Origin: Dehalococcoidia bacterium
GTDB taxonomy: Bacteria; Chloroflexota; Dehalococcoidia; Tepidiformales; Tepidiformaceae
NCBI GenBank assembly: GCA_003104995.1
Contig: PQAO01000036.1
Location: 1 to 64,000 of the forward strand
Reading direction: 5' to 3'
DNA: 64,000 bases
Positions 45,329 to 54,088 of this stretch are shown piece by piece (within the stretch, counting starts at the first letter, position 1; every line of letters starts with the position of its first letter). The position numbers and the translations under genes were made by a program. The notes under the pieces were generated by a model. It was not told where the DNA came from, made no database searches, and saw only the letters and a program-made list of their open reading frames with translations.

Positions 45329-45357
45329 AAAAAGGGGAGGGTGTCGCATCCCTCCCC
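45329..45357 (-). terminator. Intrinsic terminator upstream of the resolvase gene
   Basis: Stem GGGGAGGG / CCCTCCCC (8 bp, 8-base loop) with TTTTT following on the minus strand. It ends the transcript of the two small genes 45378-45844. Confidence 0.85.
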
Positions 45358-45377
45358 CGAAAATCGGTTGCCTTGCT

Positions 45378-45584
45378 CTATGCGGTGCGGGACACGTATC
45401 GCTCGTAATCGTCCACGAGCAGCGCGATCGCGTTGTGATGCCCGGATGTCTCCGGGAAGGTGAGGATCCGCCCCGTGCCTCCGTCGCACTTCTCGATGTC
45501 GAGAAGGATGCGGCGGAGGGTTTCGGCCAGTTCGGCTGAATGCTTAGGGTCGGGAATGTCGGCCATGAAAAGGATGCGCGTCAC
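45378..45584 (-). CDS. Small protein of unknown function, 68 aa
   Basis: Helical, acidic, no motif recognised: IPDPKHSAELAETLRRILLDIEKC then ETSGHHNAIALLVDDYERYV. GTG at 45584 overlaps the upstream stop (GTGA); ATG six codons later is an alternative start. Followed by a strong terminator. Possibly a regulator or partner of the upstream protein. Confidence 0.7.
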   Translation of the reverse strand: MTRILFMADIPDPKHSAELAETLRRILLDIEKCDGGTGRILTFPETSGHHNAIALLVDDYERYVSRTA

Positions 45585-45844
45585 CTCGCACCCCTCGCCC
45601 GCTCGTAAGCGTTAATTGCGGATTCGGCACTGAACCGATGGCGTGAACTAAGGAAGGACACCCAACTGAACGAAAGCGCCATTGCGGCATCTTCCACCGC
45701 AAGGGCAAGGGGGCGCGGGACTTCGCGAAGGATGGCGGATAGCTCGGACTCGGCATCGGCAATACCGGATGCTGCGACGAGCTGTGCGATGGTGAACCCC
45801 GTAGGGATTCGGGTTTGGCTTGCGGCCTGGACGGGACTAGGCAT
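45581..45844 (-). CDS. Small protein of unknown function, 87 aa
   Basis: Not recognised; soluble, helical, with a possible HTH-like stretch (TIAQLVAASGIADAESELSAIL) and Ser/Phe/Trp segment. ATG at 45844 is chosen because GGAGG lies 8 bases upstream; earlier in-frame starts (45859, 45901) lack one. Its upstream region contains the inverted repeats and the structured RNA candidate on the opposite strand. Confidence 0.7.
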   Translation of the reverse strand: MPSPVQAASQTRIPTGFTIAQLVAASGIADAESELSAILREVPRPLALAVEDAAMALSFSWVSFLSSRHRFSAESAINAYERARGAR

Positions 45845-45855
45845 CTTCTCTGCCT

Positions 45856-45882
45856 CCATGGTGATAAGGCCGAACCATGGTT
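45856..45882. promoter_or_regulatory. Operator-like inverted repeat upstream of the 87-aa gene
   Basis: CCATGGT at 45856-45862 and ACCATGG at 45874-45880; the right arm is also within the palindrome AACCATGGTT. It overlaps the leader of the leftward small-gene pair. Confidence 0.35.
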
Positions 45883-46003
45883 CCGAGAGAAGGATTGGCA
45901 CTCTGGCCGTGAAGCCTGCTAGGCTTTCAACAGGCCCGCTATCCGATCTTCTCTCGGTTCGGGTCCAGAAGCGCTCCGATGCTGAAACATCGGGGCGTTT
46001 CGC
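45883..46003 (+). ncRNA. Structured RNA candidate ending in an intrinsic terminator
   Basis: A 10-bp helix (CCGAGAGAAG at 45883-45892 with CTTCTCTCGG at 45948-45957) encloses a 4-bp GGCC helix and a 6-bp hairpin AAGCCT-gct-AGGCTT (45912-45926). Fifteen bases later a 10-bp hairpin (45972-45981 with 45988-45997, loop CTGAAA) is followed by TTTCGCCTTT, a plausible rightward terminator. No rightward gene precedes it. It is antisense to the leader of the leftward 87-aa gene, as copy-control RNAs are to their targets. Confidence 0.4.
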
Positions 46004-46516
46004 CTTTCACCGGGAACAATACTCCGTCACTACTCGGGTTGCAATACCTTTTGCCCCTATCTCACAAACTTTCTTTCTGGTCAAGCGGGACATCTCAACT
46101 GCAACGCTACTCCAAATCAGTACCCTCCCCCATCAATGACGCTCGCCCCGAGCTGTTGTTTTCCACCACCACTCGCCGCGTCGATTGTCACAGTTCGGAT
46201 CACCACAAGGAGCACCAGCAGCCTGCGGAGGTTGGTCATGGGTACGCCGGGTCTCCCTGTAAAACAGTCGGGTCACACATAGATTTCCTCGCGTCCGTGC
46301 GCTCAGCGATTTTTGAATCTGTGGCACGTAGTGGGACTCATTTGGATGGTAAACTGATGGGAGAGAAGGTACTCGGCGGTGTTTGAATGATGGCCTGGAT
46401 CGATTTCGCAAAGGACTACAGAAGCTCCTGTCCGTCGCGTGCCTCTCTCTCCGATCCAATCCTGACTTCAAACCCGCCGGGTGCCTTCACTGCTTGCTCT
46501 CCGGGGGAGGTGCTCA
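46004..46516. other. Leader region of the giant gene, no gene seen
   Basis: 513 bp less GC-rich than surroundings, with no credible frame. TGGTAAACT at 46347-46355 could be an extended -10 without -35. The CTGT-AAA-ACAG palindrome at 46257-46267 may be an operator. GGGGGAGG at 46503-46510 sets the next start. Confidence 0.4.
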
Positions 46517-49500
46517 ATGGCACTCGTTGACCTGGAGGGCAGCTACAAATCTGCGCCCCCGAAACTCACCTACACACCGGAGCCCGATCCGTTCGCGAAC
46601 TACACGGACGAGACGGGCTCCGTTAGCACAGCCAACTACTCCGCGTGGAACACCCCTGCGCCCTCTACCGTCTCAGCCCCGGCGACCGGCGAGCGGTGGA
46701 ACTCGCAGTATCAGACCTACGAGGACTACCGGGGCAACCTGTGGGACTACACCTACAACGCGTGGCGCGATCCCGACGGCAACCTCTGGGACTCGTCCAC
46801 GGGCCTCTGGACTTCAGTCAGTGACTCGGCGAACCCGCTGGTGTACCGGCCTCAAGTCGGCTGGCAACCTTACAGCGAATACAGCGAGCAAATGGCCGGG
46901 CTGGCCCGCGAAGATCAGATGTACCAGAACACGGTGGACGCCCTCCCGCCGGAGGGACAGCAGGGGCTGCCGTACAACGATCCCCAGGACTTCTTCTCGC
47001 AGTGGCGGGCCTTCGACCGGAACACTGTCGCCCCAACAGGCGAGTATCAGCCGCCAAAGCAGACACTCTCGGGCCTTCTGATGGGCGGCGTGGACGCCAT
47101 CAAGACGGCCACGCAACAGGCTAACACCTACGGGTTCTCGCCGGACATGCCCACGTCCCTTGACCTGGAGCAGCGCGGCAGGGGCCTGGAGGCGTTCAAA
47201 GACACCGGCATGACCGACTTCCTGCCCGCCGATATGAGGTCTGGACGGGCGACCAAAGCCATGAACGCAGCCAACAAATACTTCTTCGATCCCATAGCCG
47301 AAACCGGAGCGCAACTCACTCCAACGTTTCTGAAGTCGGCGGGAACCCAGACGCTTGGCCCTTCATTCGAGCTTGCCTCACAAGCGTCCAAGGCGTTTGG
47401 CGGATACGACATCAACAAGAGCGAGAAAGCCGGGATCTCCGAACTTGGCACCGCCCTCCAGCAATCGGGCGGCAACCCCGCGAAGTTCGCTGAACTCCAG
47501 CAGGAGAACCTGTTTGAGCGTCCCCTCTGGCAGCAATTCGGTGCTCAGGCGCTCTACGACCCGACGAACATCGTGGGTGCCGGGTTGGCAACGAAGGCCC
47601 TGAAGGGCGTCCAGGCAACCGGCACCGCCGGTGACATCGCTCGCGGCCTCGGCAAGGTCAACCAGGCTATCGATGTCGCGCAGTCGAAGGCTGGCCGCGA
47701 AGTCCTGGGTGGCACGGCTGGCGTGCTGGGGAACATGGCGGCTGGTGAAGAGAACACGGGCCTTGAATGGTGGCAAGCGGCTGCCCTCGGGGTGCTGGGT
47801 GGTTCCGCGACACGCGGCGCTGGCTCGCTTGGCTCGAAGGCCGCAGCCGGACTCGCAAAGGTACAGGGACGCGCAGGACTGGAGCCGATTCTCGGCCTCC
47901 AGATGGACATCGTGAAAGGCCCCGAGAGCCGGAACATGCTGGACGCGATCCGGAAGGCCGCTGACAACCCGAACCTTGCCGTTGAGATCGACGCCATCCG
48001 CCAGGCAGCCGGGCAGGACACACTGGAGGGCTTCGTACAGGCCGCGCTCAAGAAAGGTCCTGAAGGCAAGCGCCTGCGAACGGCCATCCTGGCTGCGGCT
48101 GAGAAGGAAGGCGTCTCCGTAGGCGGGCCGGTACAGAGCCTTACGAGCCTTACGGCTAAAGGGGCTGGTAAGGCCGCTATCCCCGCTCTTGGCGGTGCCG
48201 TTGGTTTCATGGCCGCGCCGGATGATGCCAGCCCCATGGAGAAAATTGCCTACACCCTGGGCGGCGCTGCGGCTGCGTTCGGGGGCGAGTTTGCCATCGA
48301 CAGGGTACTGCCCCGTCTGACGAAGGGCGCGAAGCCCATTGCCCTTGATCTCGAACGGGATGCCCCAATCGCGGTTGGCCTGAACCGGCCCGACAAACTG
48401 CCCTTGCGGACAAAGATTGGGAACGAACTGAAGAATCGCTTGTTCCTGGGCCACTTCAGTGATGATCCCCGCGTCGCCGGGATTGCCAGAGATTACGAGA
48501 CTGGCCGCTCTCTCGTGCCCTCTCAGTCCAACGTCTTCGCGGAGAGCGTCGATGCCCGCCTGAAGTCAGTCTTTTCGCCGGACAAGCGGGGCCGCGTAAA
48601 GGGACTCCCGTACCTGGACGAAGCCGGGGAGGTTGTCGGCGAGGAAGCGCCGGATATCCAGCAGATCGCGGCTGTCCTGCCGCACTACTTGGACAAGCTC
48701 ACCAAGCCCCAGCTCCTGGCCCTCGATTACGCCAGGGCGTCGGTGGAGCGCATCGCTTCTGTCCGTGGCGCTGTCGATCTCAACCCCATCACCCCGGCCA
48801 AGGGCGTGATCTCCGGTGGCTTTTACCTCCCGCGTGGCAAATCGGTTGGGGCGGGTGTTGAGGAAGTGCGGGCCATCCCGATCAGCCGGGGCAAGACGGG
48901 CGGAGAAGTCTCGACGGAGAAGGCGCGGAAGTTCGCCTCCAAAGCCGAGGGCGAAGCCGCCGGGCGCGAGTACGTCCCGCTGGTTGAAGCACTGAGGAAC
49001 TACGCCAGCGAGCAACTGGCAAAGGCATGGGATCATGCCGCCGCTCAGCAACTGATAGACACTGGCCTGGGCATTCCGCCGGTCGCAAAGCTCAGCCCCG
49101 AGGTGGAGGCCGAGATCAAGCTGATCCGGGCCGAGATGAGCGCGGCCAGCAAGCGGGCCAATGACCTCCAGGGGCGGCTGTCCACGGAACGCCAGGTGGG
49201 CCGGTTCACCAGCCGGGACATCCGCGCCATCGACCGGCGCGTTGACGACCTGAAACGCCAGGCACTGGACCGCACAGCCACCATGGCAGACCGCAGGCTC
49301 GCCGCCGGGCAGGCATCCAGCCTGTCCCGAACTCAACTCCGCGACAGCCTTAACGCTGCGCTCGATGCGGCGGAAGCGTCGGGAAAGGCCGACCAGAAAC
49401 TCACCGACCTCGTAGCACGCGCCAGCAAGCAAGAGGCCCGGATGGCCGAACTGGAACAGGGCCTTCGCGCCAACGCTGGCCTGGGCGAAGTCCGCCAGCC

Positions 49501-52135
49501 GGGGGTCCGGCTTCCAGAAGTCACGGCCACCGGCCCCAACGTCGATTCAGCGGTACAGGCAGCCAGTGCGGCCACTGAAGCCGGGCGGAAGCTCGCCAAA
49601 GAACTCCGCAAGGCCACCAGCGAGCGCATGGGCATCCCTGTAGGGCCTGCCAGCGTCTCTGCAACCGACTCAGCCCGGAGCGCGGTGGAGACTGCCCGGA
49701 GCGCCCGAAAGGCCGCTACAGAGGCGCTGGAGAAAGCGAAGGCAGAGGCCAAGCTCGGGCCGGATGAGCGGATCGCGGCCATCGAAGCTGAATCAAGAGC
49801 CCTGGCCCGGCAATATCGCGAACTCTCGGAACGCGCCCAGACGACGGGCATCCGAACCCGTGCCATTGAGGACGAACTGGACGGCATCCGCCAGCAGCAG
49901 GCGGTGGCAGCGGTGAAGATCGAAGGGCTGAGAACTGCCGTTGGCCGGACGAAGGCCGATGCTGCCGCCGCACGCGAAGGGATGTCGCAGATCGACCTGG
50001 TGCCCCTGGCAGGCTACCACTGGCCCACTGCGGTCGCCAACACTTTCAACAAGCGCATTCCCCGGCCTGGCCGTAAGTACCTGAGCGTCGAAAGCTATGA
50101 TGCAGCGAACGATACGCTCCGCGCCCTTGAGGCCACCGGCGACGCCTCTGCGGTGGGCATCCAGCTTGCAAAGCTCGGCTTCTCGGAGCCCGCCCTTGTC
50201 GCAAAGGCGACGAAAGCCGCTGTCCTGTCGATGGGCGACCCCGGCGCACTCGGAAAATACATCCTCGATGCCGACATGGATGCCGTCGCGAAGGGTGAGC
50301 CGCTGGTTGAGACGATGGCCAAGTACGGCGTTCGCTTCGACACCGGCGAGATCACCACTTCGGCCCACGGGCGCACCACACTGACGCGGGCCATCGAAAA
50401 CAGCCCCGTACTCGGCAAGGGTATCCTTGAGCCGTCGAACCGCATCTTCGACAACACGGGCAACTTCGCCCGGATCGACCTGTTCAAGACGTTGTATCGG
50501 ACGTGGAAAGCGGTGGGCATAGATGCCGACGCACCCGAAGTCATGAAGGCCATCAGCAAGGCCACGAATCTCGCTACCGGCTACTCGCGAAGCAGCGTCC
50601 TGGGCGGGCCTGTCGGCTCGCGAGTGTTGTTCGCGGGGCGCTTCTTCAAGTCGCAGCTCGACACCATCGGGGATGCCGTCACGAAGGGTGGGATCGAAGG
50701 CACCGTCGCCCGCCAGCAGCTTGCCCGCATGATCGGGCTTGGCTCGCTGCTCACCGTTGCGGCCAACGAGGCACGCGGGCACAAGACGGAGTTCCGCCCC
50801 TGGGAGGCGAACTTCATGCGTATTCGGGATGTGGGCGGGCATGACATCTCGTTGTTCGGCCCCTGGGACTCGCTGGCTCGCGGGATCGTTACGGACGATT
50901 GGAATGACTTTGAACATTGGCGCGACTTCGGACGCTCCAAGAGCGGGCCTATCGTCAGTGCGGCCTGGGATCTCTGGGAGGGGAAGTCGTACATCGGCGA
51001 TGCCACCACCACGCGGATCAATGTCGGCAAGACCTCGGTGCCTGTGCCGAAGGCGCTGTGGGCAGCCGAGAAGGTCACTCCCTTCGGCCTCGCAAACGCC
51101 ATCGAGGAGTTCATCGATGCCGGGAAAGGGAAGCAGAGCTTCGGCGATGCCGTTGTTGGCGCGTCTGCTGAGTTCCTAGGGCTGAAGAGTTCTCCCCTTA
51201 CGGGCTACGAGAAGCAGCTCGGCCACATGCGCAACGCATGGGAGACTTACGAGCCCGAGGGCTACAAGAAGCCCAAGAGCATGCAGGATGACCCGCTATT
51301 CCTTCGGAAGTGGGCCTCCGAGAACGCCGACAAACTGGCGGGGCCATCGACCGAGCTGGGCAAGAAAGTGAAGGAGATCGAGAAGGAGTTCGGCGGCAAG
51401 GCCACGGCCAACGATGACGCCTTCGTTGCGGGCGAGGGCGTGGACTCCGAAGGCAAGCCCCGAGACTGGAATCTTGGGGACTGGAAGGACCGACGCAGGG
51501 AGCTTCAGATCGAGAAGCGCCGGGCGTACCTTGACCTACTCGGAGAGCGGGAAGGCGACGCGAAGCCGGGCACCCCGGCCTACTGGGTGCAGACGTACTT
51601 TGAGACGTTCGACGCCGCCGAGAGCGACCTTGGGCTCGACTTCGAGACGCTGGATCGGGCACAGGCCGACTGGCTGGCCGAGCATGGTGACGCGGCCCTT
51701 GAGTACGTGCAGGAATATTTGCAGACGGGCAAATCCGAGCCGGAGCGCCAGTACCTCAAGGCCCTGCAGCAGCTAAACAAAGACGGCTATTTCGAGATGC
51801 CCAAGTACATCGGGCTGCTATCCGGGGAGCCGGAAGAGGAGATCGACAGGCTGCGAGCGCTGGTCTCTGAACGGAGCGACGAGCCGAAGTACGCGCCGTA
51901 TGCCAATGAATCGTACCGAGACCGGGCGGCGCTGGTGCTGATCGACTACTGGAAGGGGCAAGGGAAGACGCTGGAAGAGGTAGGCCCGATCTTCGCAGAC
52001 GTGATCAACGCGGGCAGCAACAAGTACCAGCATCCAAGGCGCGAGCTATACAGGTACCGCAACCCCCAGCTTGTGGAGTGGCTGGATAACGGCAACCACT
52101 ACGCCACGCTCCAGGCCATCGCAGCCGGGAAGTAG
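46517..52135 (+). CDS. Giant phage/plasmid-type protein, 1,872 aa
   Basis: Largest gene of the element. GGGGGAGG before ATG at 46517 sets the start. N-terminal 100 residues carry a repeated GNLWDxxxxxW motif (about 73-95). Residues 360-600 are Ala/Gly-rich with hydrophobic stretches (GGAVGFMAAP, LGGAAAAFGGEF). A long charged coiled coil spans about 858-1155. The C-terminal third (RFFKSQLDTIGDAV near 1374, GPWDSLARGI, TPFGLANAIEEF) has the look of large polyvalent proteins of phages and mobile elements that are packaged or injected with DNA. No protease, peptidoglycan hydrolase or nuclease motif was identified. Ends 3 bp before a convergent gene. Confidence 0.85.
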   Translation: MALVDLEGSYKSAPPKLTYTPEPDPFANYTDETGSVSTANYSAWNTPAPSTVSAPATGERWNSQYQTYEDYRGNLWDYTYNAWRDPDGNLWDSSTGLWTSVSDSANPLVYRPQVGWQPYSEYSEQMAGLAREDQMYQNTVDALPPEGQQGLPYNDPQDFFSQWRAFDRNTVAPTGEYQPPKQTLSGLLMGGVDAIKTATQQANTYGFSPDMPTSLDLEQRGRGLEAFKDTGMTDFLPADMRSGRATKAMNAANKYFFDPIAETGAQLTPTFLKSAGTQTLGPSFELASQASKAFGGYDINKSEKAGISELGTALQQSGGNPAKFAELQQENLFERPLWQQFGAQALYDPTNIVGAGLATKALKGVQATGTAGDIARGLGKVNQAIDVAQSKAGREVLGGTAGVLGNMAAGEENTGLEWWQAAALGVLGGSATRGAGSLGSKAAAGLAKVQGRAGLEPILGLQMDIVKGPESRNMLDAIRKAADNPNLAVEIDAIRQAAGQDTLEGFVQAALKKGPEGKRLRTAILAAAEKEGVSVGGPVQSLTSLTAKGAGKAAIPALGGAVGFMAAPDDASPMEKIAYTLGGAAAAFGGEFAIDRVLPRLTKGAKPIALDLERDAPIAVGLNRPDKLPLRTKIGNELKNRLFLGHFSDDPRVAGIARDYETGRSLVPSQSNVFAESVDARLKSVFSPDKRGRVKGLPYLDEAGEVVGEEAPDIQQIAAVLPHYLDKLTKPQLLALDYARASVERIASVRGAVDLNPITPAKGVISGGFYLPRGKSVGAGVEEVRAIPISRGKTGGEVSTEKARKFASKAEGEAAGREYVPLVEALRNYASEQLAKAWDHAAAQQLIDTGLGIPPVAKLSPEVEAEIKLIRAEMSAASKRANDLQGRLSTERQVGRFTSRDIRAIDRRVDDLKRQALDRTATMADRRLAAGQASSLSRTQLRDSLNAALDAAEASGKADQKLTDLVARASKQEARMAELEQGLRANAGLGEVRQPGVRLPEVTATGPNVDSAVQAASAATEAGRKLAKELRKATSERMGIPVGPASVSATDSARSAVETARSARKAATEALEKAKAEAKLGPDERIAAIEAESRALARQYRELSERAQTTGIRTRAIEDELDGIRQQQAVAAVKIEGLRTAVGRTKADAAAAREGMSQIDLVPLAGYHWPTAVANTFNKRIPRPGRKYLSVESYDAANDTLRALEATGDASAVGIQLAKLGFSEPALVAKATKAAVLSMGDPGALGKYILDADMDAVAKGEPLVETMAKYGVRFDTGEITTSAHGRTTLTRAIENSPVLGKGILEPSNRIFDNTGNFARIDLFKTLYRTWKAVGIDADAPEVMKAISKATNLATGYSRSSVLGGPVGSRVLFAGRFFKSQLDTIGDAVTKGGIEGTVARQQLARMIGLGSLLTVAANEARGHKTEFRPWEANFMRIRDVGGHDISLFGPWDSLARGIVTDDWNDFEHWRDFGRSKSGPIVSAAWDLWEGKSYIGDATTTRINVGKTSVPVPKALWAAEKVTPFGLANAIEEFIDAGKGKQSFGDAVVGASAEFLGLKSSPLTGYEKQLGHMRNAWETYEPEGYKKPKSMQDDPLFLRKWASENADKLAGPSTELGKKVKEIEKEFGGKATANDDAFVAGEGVDSEGKPRDWNLGDWKDRRRELQIEKRRAYLDLLGEREGDAKPGTPAYWVQTYFETFDAAESDLGLDFETLDRAQADWLAEHGDAALEYVQEYLQTGKSEPERQYLKALQQLNKDGYFEMPKYIGLLSGEPEEEIDRLRALVSERSDEPKYAPYANESYRDRAALVLIDYWKGQGKTLEEVGPIFADVINAGSNKYQHPRRELYRYRNPQLVEWLDNGNHYATLQAIAAGK

Positions 52136-52138
52136 GGC

Positions 52139-52699
52139 TCACCACGGGCAGAAGCTGCGGGGCACCATCGGGATAGCTCCGGGTGCCAGTCCGTACTGAA
52201 GAGTCCGCTCCGCCCAGGTAATCGCGGTGGTGAGCCACTGGCGGTCGCAGGTGGTTCGGCAGGGCGCTCCCATGGAGTCTTTGCCGTAGTAGCCGAGGCC
52301 CGCAGCAAGGCCGAGTTTGGCCTGAATCTTGCCCAGCAGGATGTTGAGGTAGTCGATGTCGGCCCCGTAGGCCACCGGATCAGTACAGACGCGCTCAGGC
52401 GCGGACGTTGGTTCGGGCGCGGACGTTGGTTGAGGGGCGCTCACCTGGGGCTCGGGCGGCAGGGGTGTCGCTGTTGGCTCTTGTGTCGGAGTGGGTGGGA
52501 CTGCCGTAGGGGTGGGGCTCGGTGTCGGCCTGGGTGTCTGGGTGGACGTTGGCGACGGAGACACTGCTGCTTCAGGGCTCGCCGGGATGGCCGGGCTGTC
52601 TCCACCGGCAACGACGAGAGTAACCAGAACGGCCACCGCAACCAGGGCCAGCGCGAGAAGCACCAGCAGGACAGCAACCGGCTTCGAGAGGGTTATCAC
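52139..52699 (-). CDS. Membrane-anchored protein with Pro/Thr linker, 186 aa
   Basis: N-terminal membrane helix (VAVLLVLLALALVAVAVLV), 65-residue Pro/Thr/Ser linker, then a C-terminal exported domain of about 85 residues with four Cys (VCTDPV, APCRTTCDRQ, SFCPW), probably disulphide-bonded. Function unknown. Same plan as several chromosomal proteins of this window, so it may have been taken up from the host lineage. Confidence 0.78.
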   Translation of the reverse strand: MITLSKPVAVLLVLLALALVAVAVLVTLVVAGGDSPAIPASPEAAVSPSPTSTQTPRPTPSPTPTAVPPTPTQEPTATPLPPEPQVSAPQPTSAPEPTSAPERVCTDPVAYGADIDYLNILLGKIQAKLGLAAGLGYYGKDSMGAPCRTTCDRQWLTTAITWAERTLQYGLAPGAIPMVPRSFCPW

Positions 52700-52747
52700 G
52701 GCGCTGATCCTCCATCGACGGGCGTCACCTGCTGTCGCCCCGCCATC

Positions 52748-52951
52748 CTAACGATAGAGCGGAGAATCACCCGCCTCCTCGCATCGCTCCTCCGAGGCAT
52801 GGCATTCGCCCCAGTCCTCCAGCATGCCCTCCCCGATGCCCGTCCACATGGAACAGCCCACGATGATGGCCGCTCCGCCAAGTGGGAAGACGATATAGAG
52901 GAACAGGAACAGCAGGTAGCCGCGCATTTCGATTGGCACGCGGTTCAGCAT
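52748..52951 (-). CDS. Small membrane protein, 67 aa
   Basis: One hydrophobic segment (YLLFLFLYIVFPLGGAAIIVG) then a short Cys-containing acidic tail. ATG at 52951. Adjacent to and upstream of the anchored protein gene on the same strand. Not recognised; small size leaves some doubt. Confidence 0.5.
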   Translation of the reverse strand: MLNRVPIEMRGYLLFLFLYIVFPLGGAAIIVGCSMWTGIGEGMLEDWGECHASEERCEEAGDSPLYR

Positions 52952-53028
52952 TCAGAGCCCCCTATGCCGCAATGAGTTCGTGTGGCATGAACAGCCACGG
53001 CTTGGGGTTTGTTAGCTCGCTATGGCCC

Positions 53029-53047
53029 AGTCTCTCCGAGGGTACCA
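53029..53047 (+). repeat. attR core repeat (19 bp)
   Basis: Second exact copy of AGTCTCTCCGAGGGTACCA, a displaced tRNA 3' end marking the right boundary of the element. Confidence 0.9.
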
Positions 53048-53095
53048 GCATTTCGAGTCTGCAGGCCCGGCTTTCCCTCTGACTCGCGTCGCTCC

Positions 53096-53642
53096 CTATT
53101 GTGAGTGGTTCCCGGCCGTCGTTCTTGCGCTGAACGTGACCGGTCCATTGGCCGGCACACTGCCAGAAACCCTACCGAAGCCGCCGAAAGGCGCCGCCCC
53201 CGGTACCTTGTTTTCGCTGAGGCAGCTCGGCTGCGTGAACGGCTTCGTGATGGCGTAGGTTGTCGTGCCCTTGATGTCCGACGGTGACGAGAATGGCCCC
53301 CATTGGCGCGATAGTCGCCGAGAGCACCGAGGAGAACGTGGAGGTGACCGTTGCCTCCGCGGTTTCCAGGACCTGGCTTCCGGAGTAGCAGGTGTTGGTG
53401 ACCACCCCGATCCTGGTTCCCGATAGTGTCCCGGTCACCGTCCCGGCAGCGAAGTCGAACTTGAGGGTGAGCGTGGAGGCGAACCCATTCATGGAGAAGT
53501 TGTAGGTCACGGTTCGATTTGGCAGGGCCGCTGGTGTCGGCGTTGCAGTCGGCGCAATCAGGGTGGCCGTCCTGGTCGGCGTCTCGACGGTACCACCGGT
53601 CCCGCTTGCCCACCCTGCTAGTTGCGAGCCCAGAACTTCCAC
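53096..53642 (-). pseudogene. Frameshifted exported-protein gene
   Basis: The first frame (MEVLGSQLAGWASG.., Thr/Pro linker, TYNFSMNGFASTLTLKFD.., SATIAPMGAILVTVG) stops making sense near 53280; the next frame continues as IKGTTTYAITKPFTQPSCLSENK and GRVSGSVPANGPVTFSA, ending at 53096. Together they form one beta-rich exported domain preceded by a linker but without the membrane anchor. A one-base change at about 53275-53285 is needed. Either a decayed gene or a sequencing error; the missing N-terminus favours decay. Confidence 0.65.
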
Positions 53643-54088
53643 CAGGGTTTCGGTTTGCCTGTTCCCTTCGCCATCGAAACCGTGGCGGGAGGTGAATCTC
53701 CCAGCACGCGCGGGACGATCCGCTGCAGGTGCGCAAGTTCCTCGTTGCTGAGCTTAAACGCCACCGACTGCACGACCGTGACGCGGCGCATGGCAATGTC
53801 GGCCGGCATGCCGTCCATTACCGCCTCGAAGGAGTTCCCGACCGCGGCCGCATCCTCATCCGGGAGGGCAAGCCAGGCCCGTAAGCGTGCTTCGGTCATC
53901 GAGATCAGCTGGCCGTCGGGCATCCGGTACACCGACTCGATGGCGCTGGCGAGGGAAGTCCGCCGCGCCTCCTCGTCCTGCCTCGCGATAGCCGCGTAGG
54001 CAGCCGTCACGGCCGCGACCTGGGCCTCGCGGTCGAGGCTTGCGATGGCCTCCCAATCGTGCGCCGGTCCTGATCTGTCGTCTGTCAC
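53618..54088 (-). CDS. Conserved-looking protein of unknown function, 156 aa
   Basis: Not recognised. Helical, acidic: WEAIASLDREAQVAAVTAAYAAIARQDEE, RMPDGQLISMTEARLRAWL, then NEELAHLQRIVPRVLG and a Lys/Trp-rich end (KPKPWWKFWARN). The GTG at 54088 follows GAGGAGCC and is preferred to the longer frame. Its 3' end overlaps the start of the frameshifted gene. Confidence 0.72.
   Translation of the reverse strand: MTDDRSGPAHDWEAIASLDREAQVAAVTAAYAAIARQDEEARRTSLASAIESVYRMPDGQLISMTEARLRAWLALPDEDAAAVGNSFEAVMDGMPADIAMRRVTVVQSVAFKLSNEELAHLQRIVPRVLGDSPPATVSMAKGTGKPKPWWKFWARN

Larger units (their letters stand above)
34967..53047. mobile_element. 18-kb integrated element in tRNA-Arg (satellite- or plasmid-like)
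   Basis: Bounded by exact 19-bp direct repeats (unit length 18,062 bp with one repeat copy). Left to right: large serine integrase with a coupled 41-codon ORF, truncated phage-type gene, Xer-type recombinase, excisionase-like HTH, primase-helicase, iteron cluster, SSB, terminase-small-subunit-like protein, unknown gene, two lipoproteins, membrane protein, small resolvase, two small genes, structured RNA candidate, 1,872-residue protein, and two membrane proteins. No large terminase, portal, capsid, tail, lysis, relaxase or type IV secretion gene is seen. The layout is closest to a phage-inducible satellite or a plasmid-like integrative element. Confidence 0.85.

Noticed and set aside
45955-45968. 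GGTTCGGGTCC resembling a tRNA T loop
   Set aside because: The invariant A58 is missing and no acceptor or anticodon arms pair around it.
46133-46471. 112-codon minus-strand frame in the leader of the giant gene
   Set aside because: No motif, Arg/His-rich, no ribosome site; judged chance.
34967-53047. Interpretation as a complete prophage
   Set aside because: No large terminase, portal, capsid, tail, holin or endolysin pattern could be recognised in any reading frame.
34967-53047. Interpretation as a conjugative element
   Set aside because: No relaxase HUH motif, coupling ATPase or type IV secretion gene was found.
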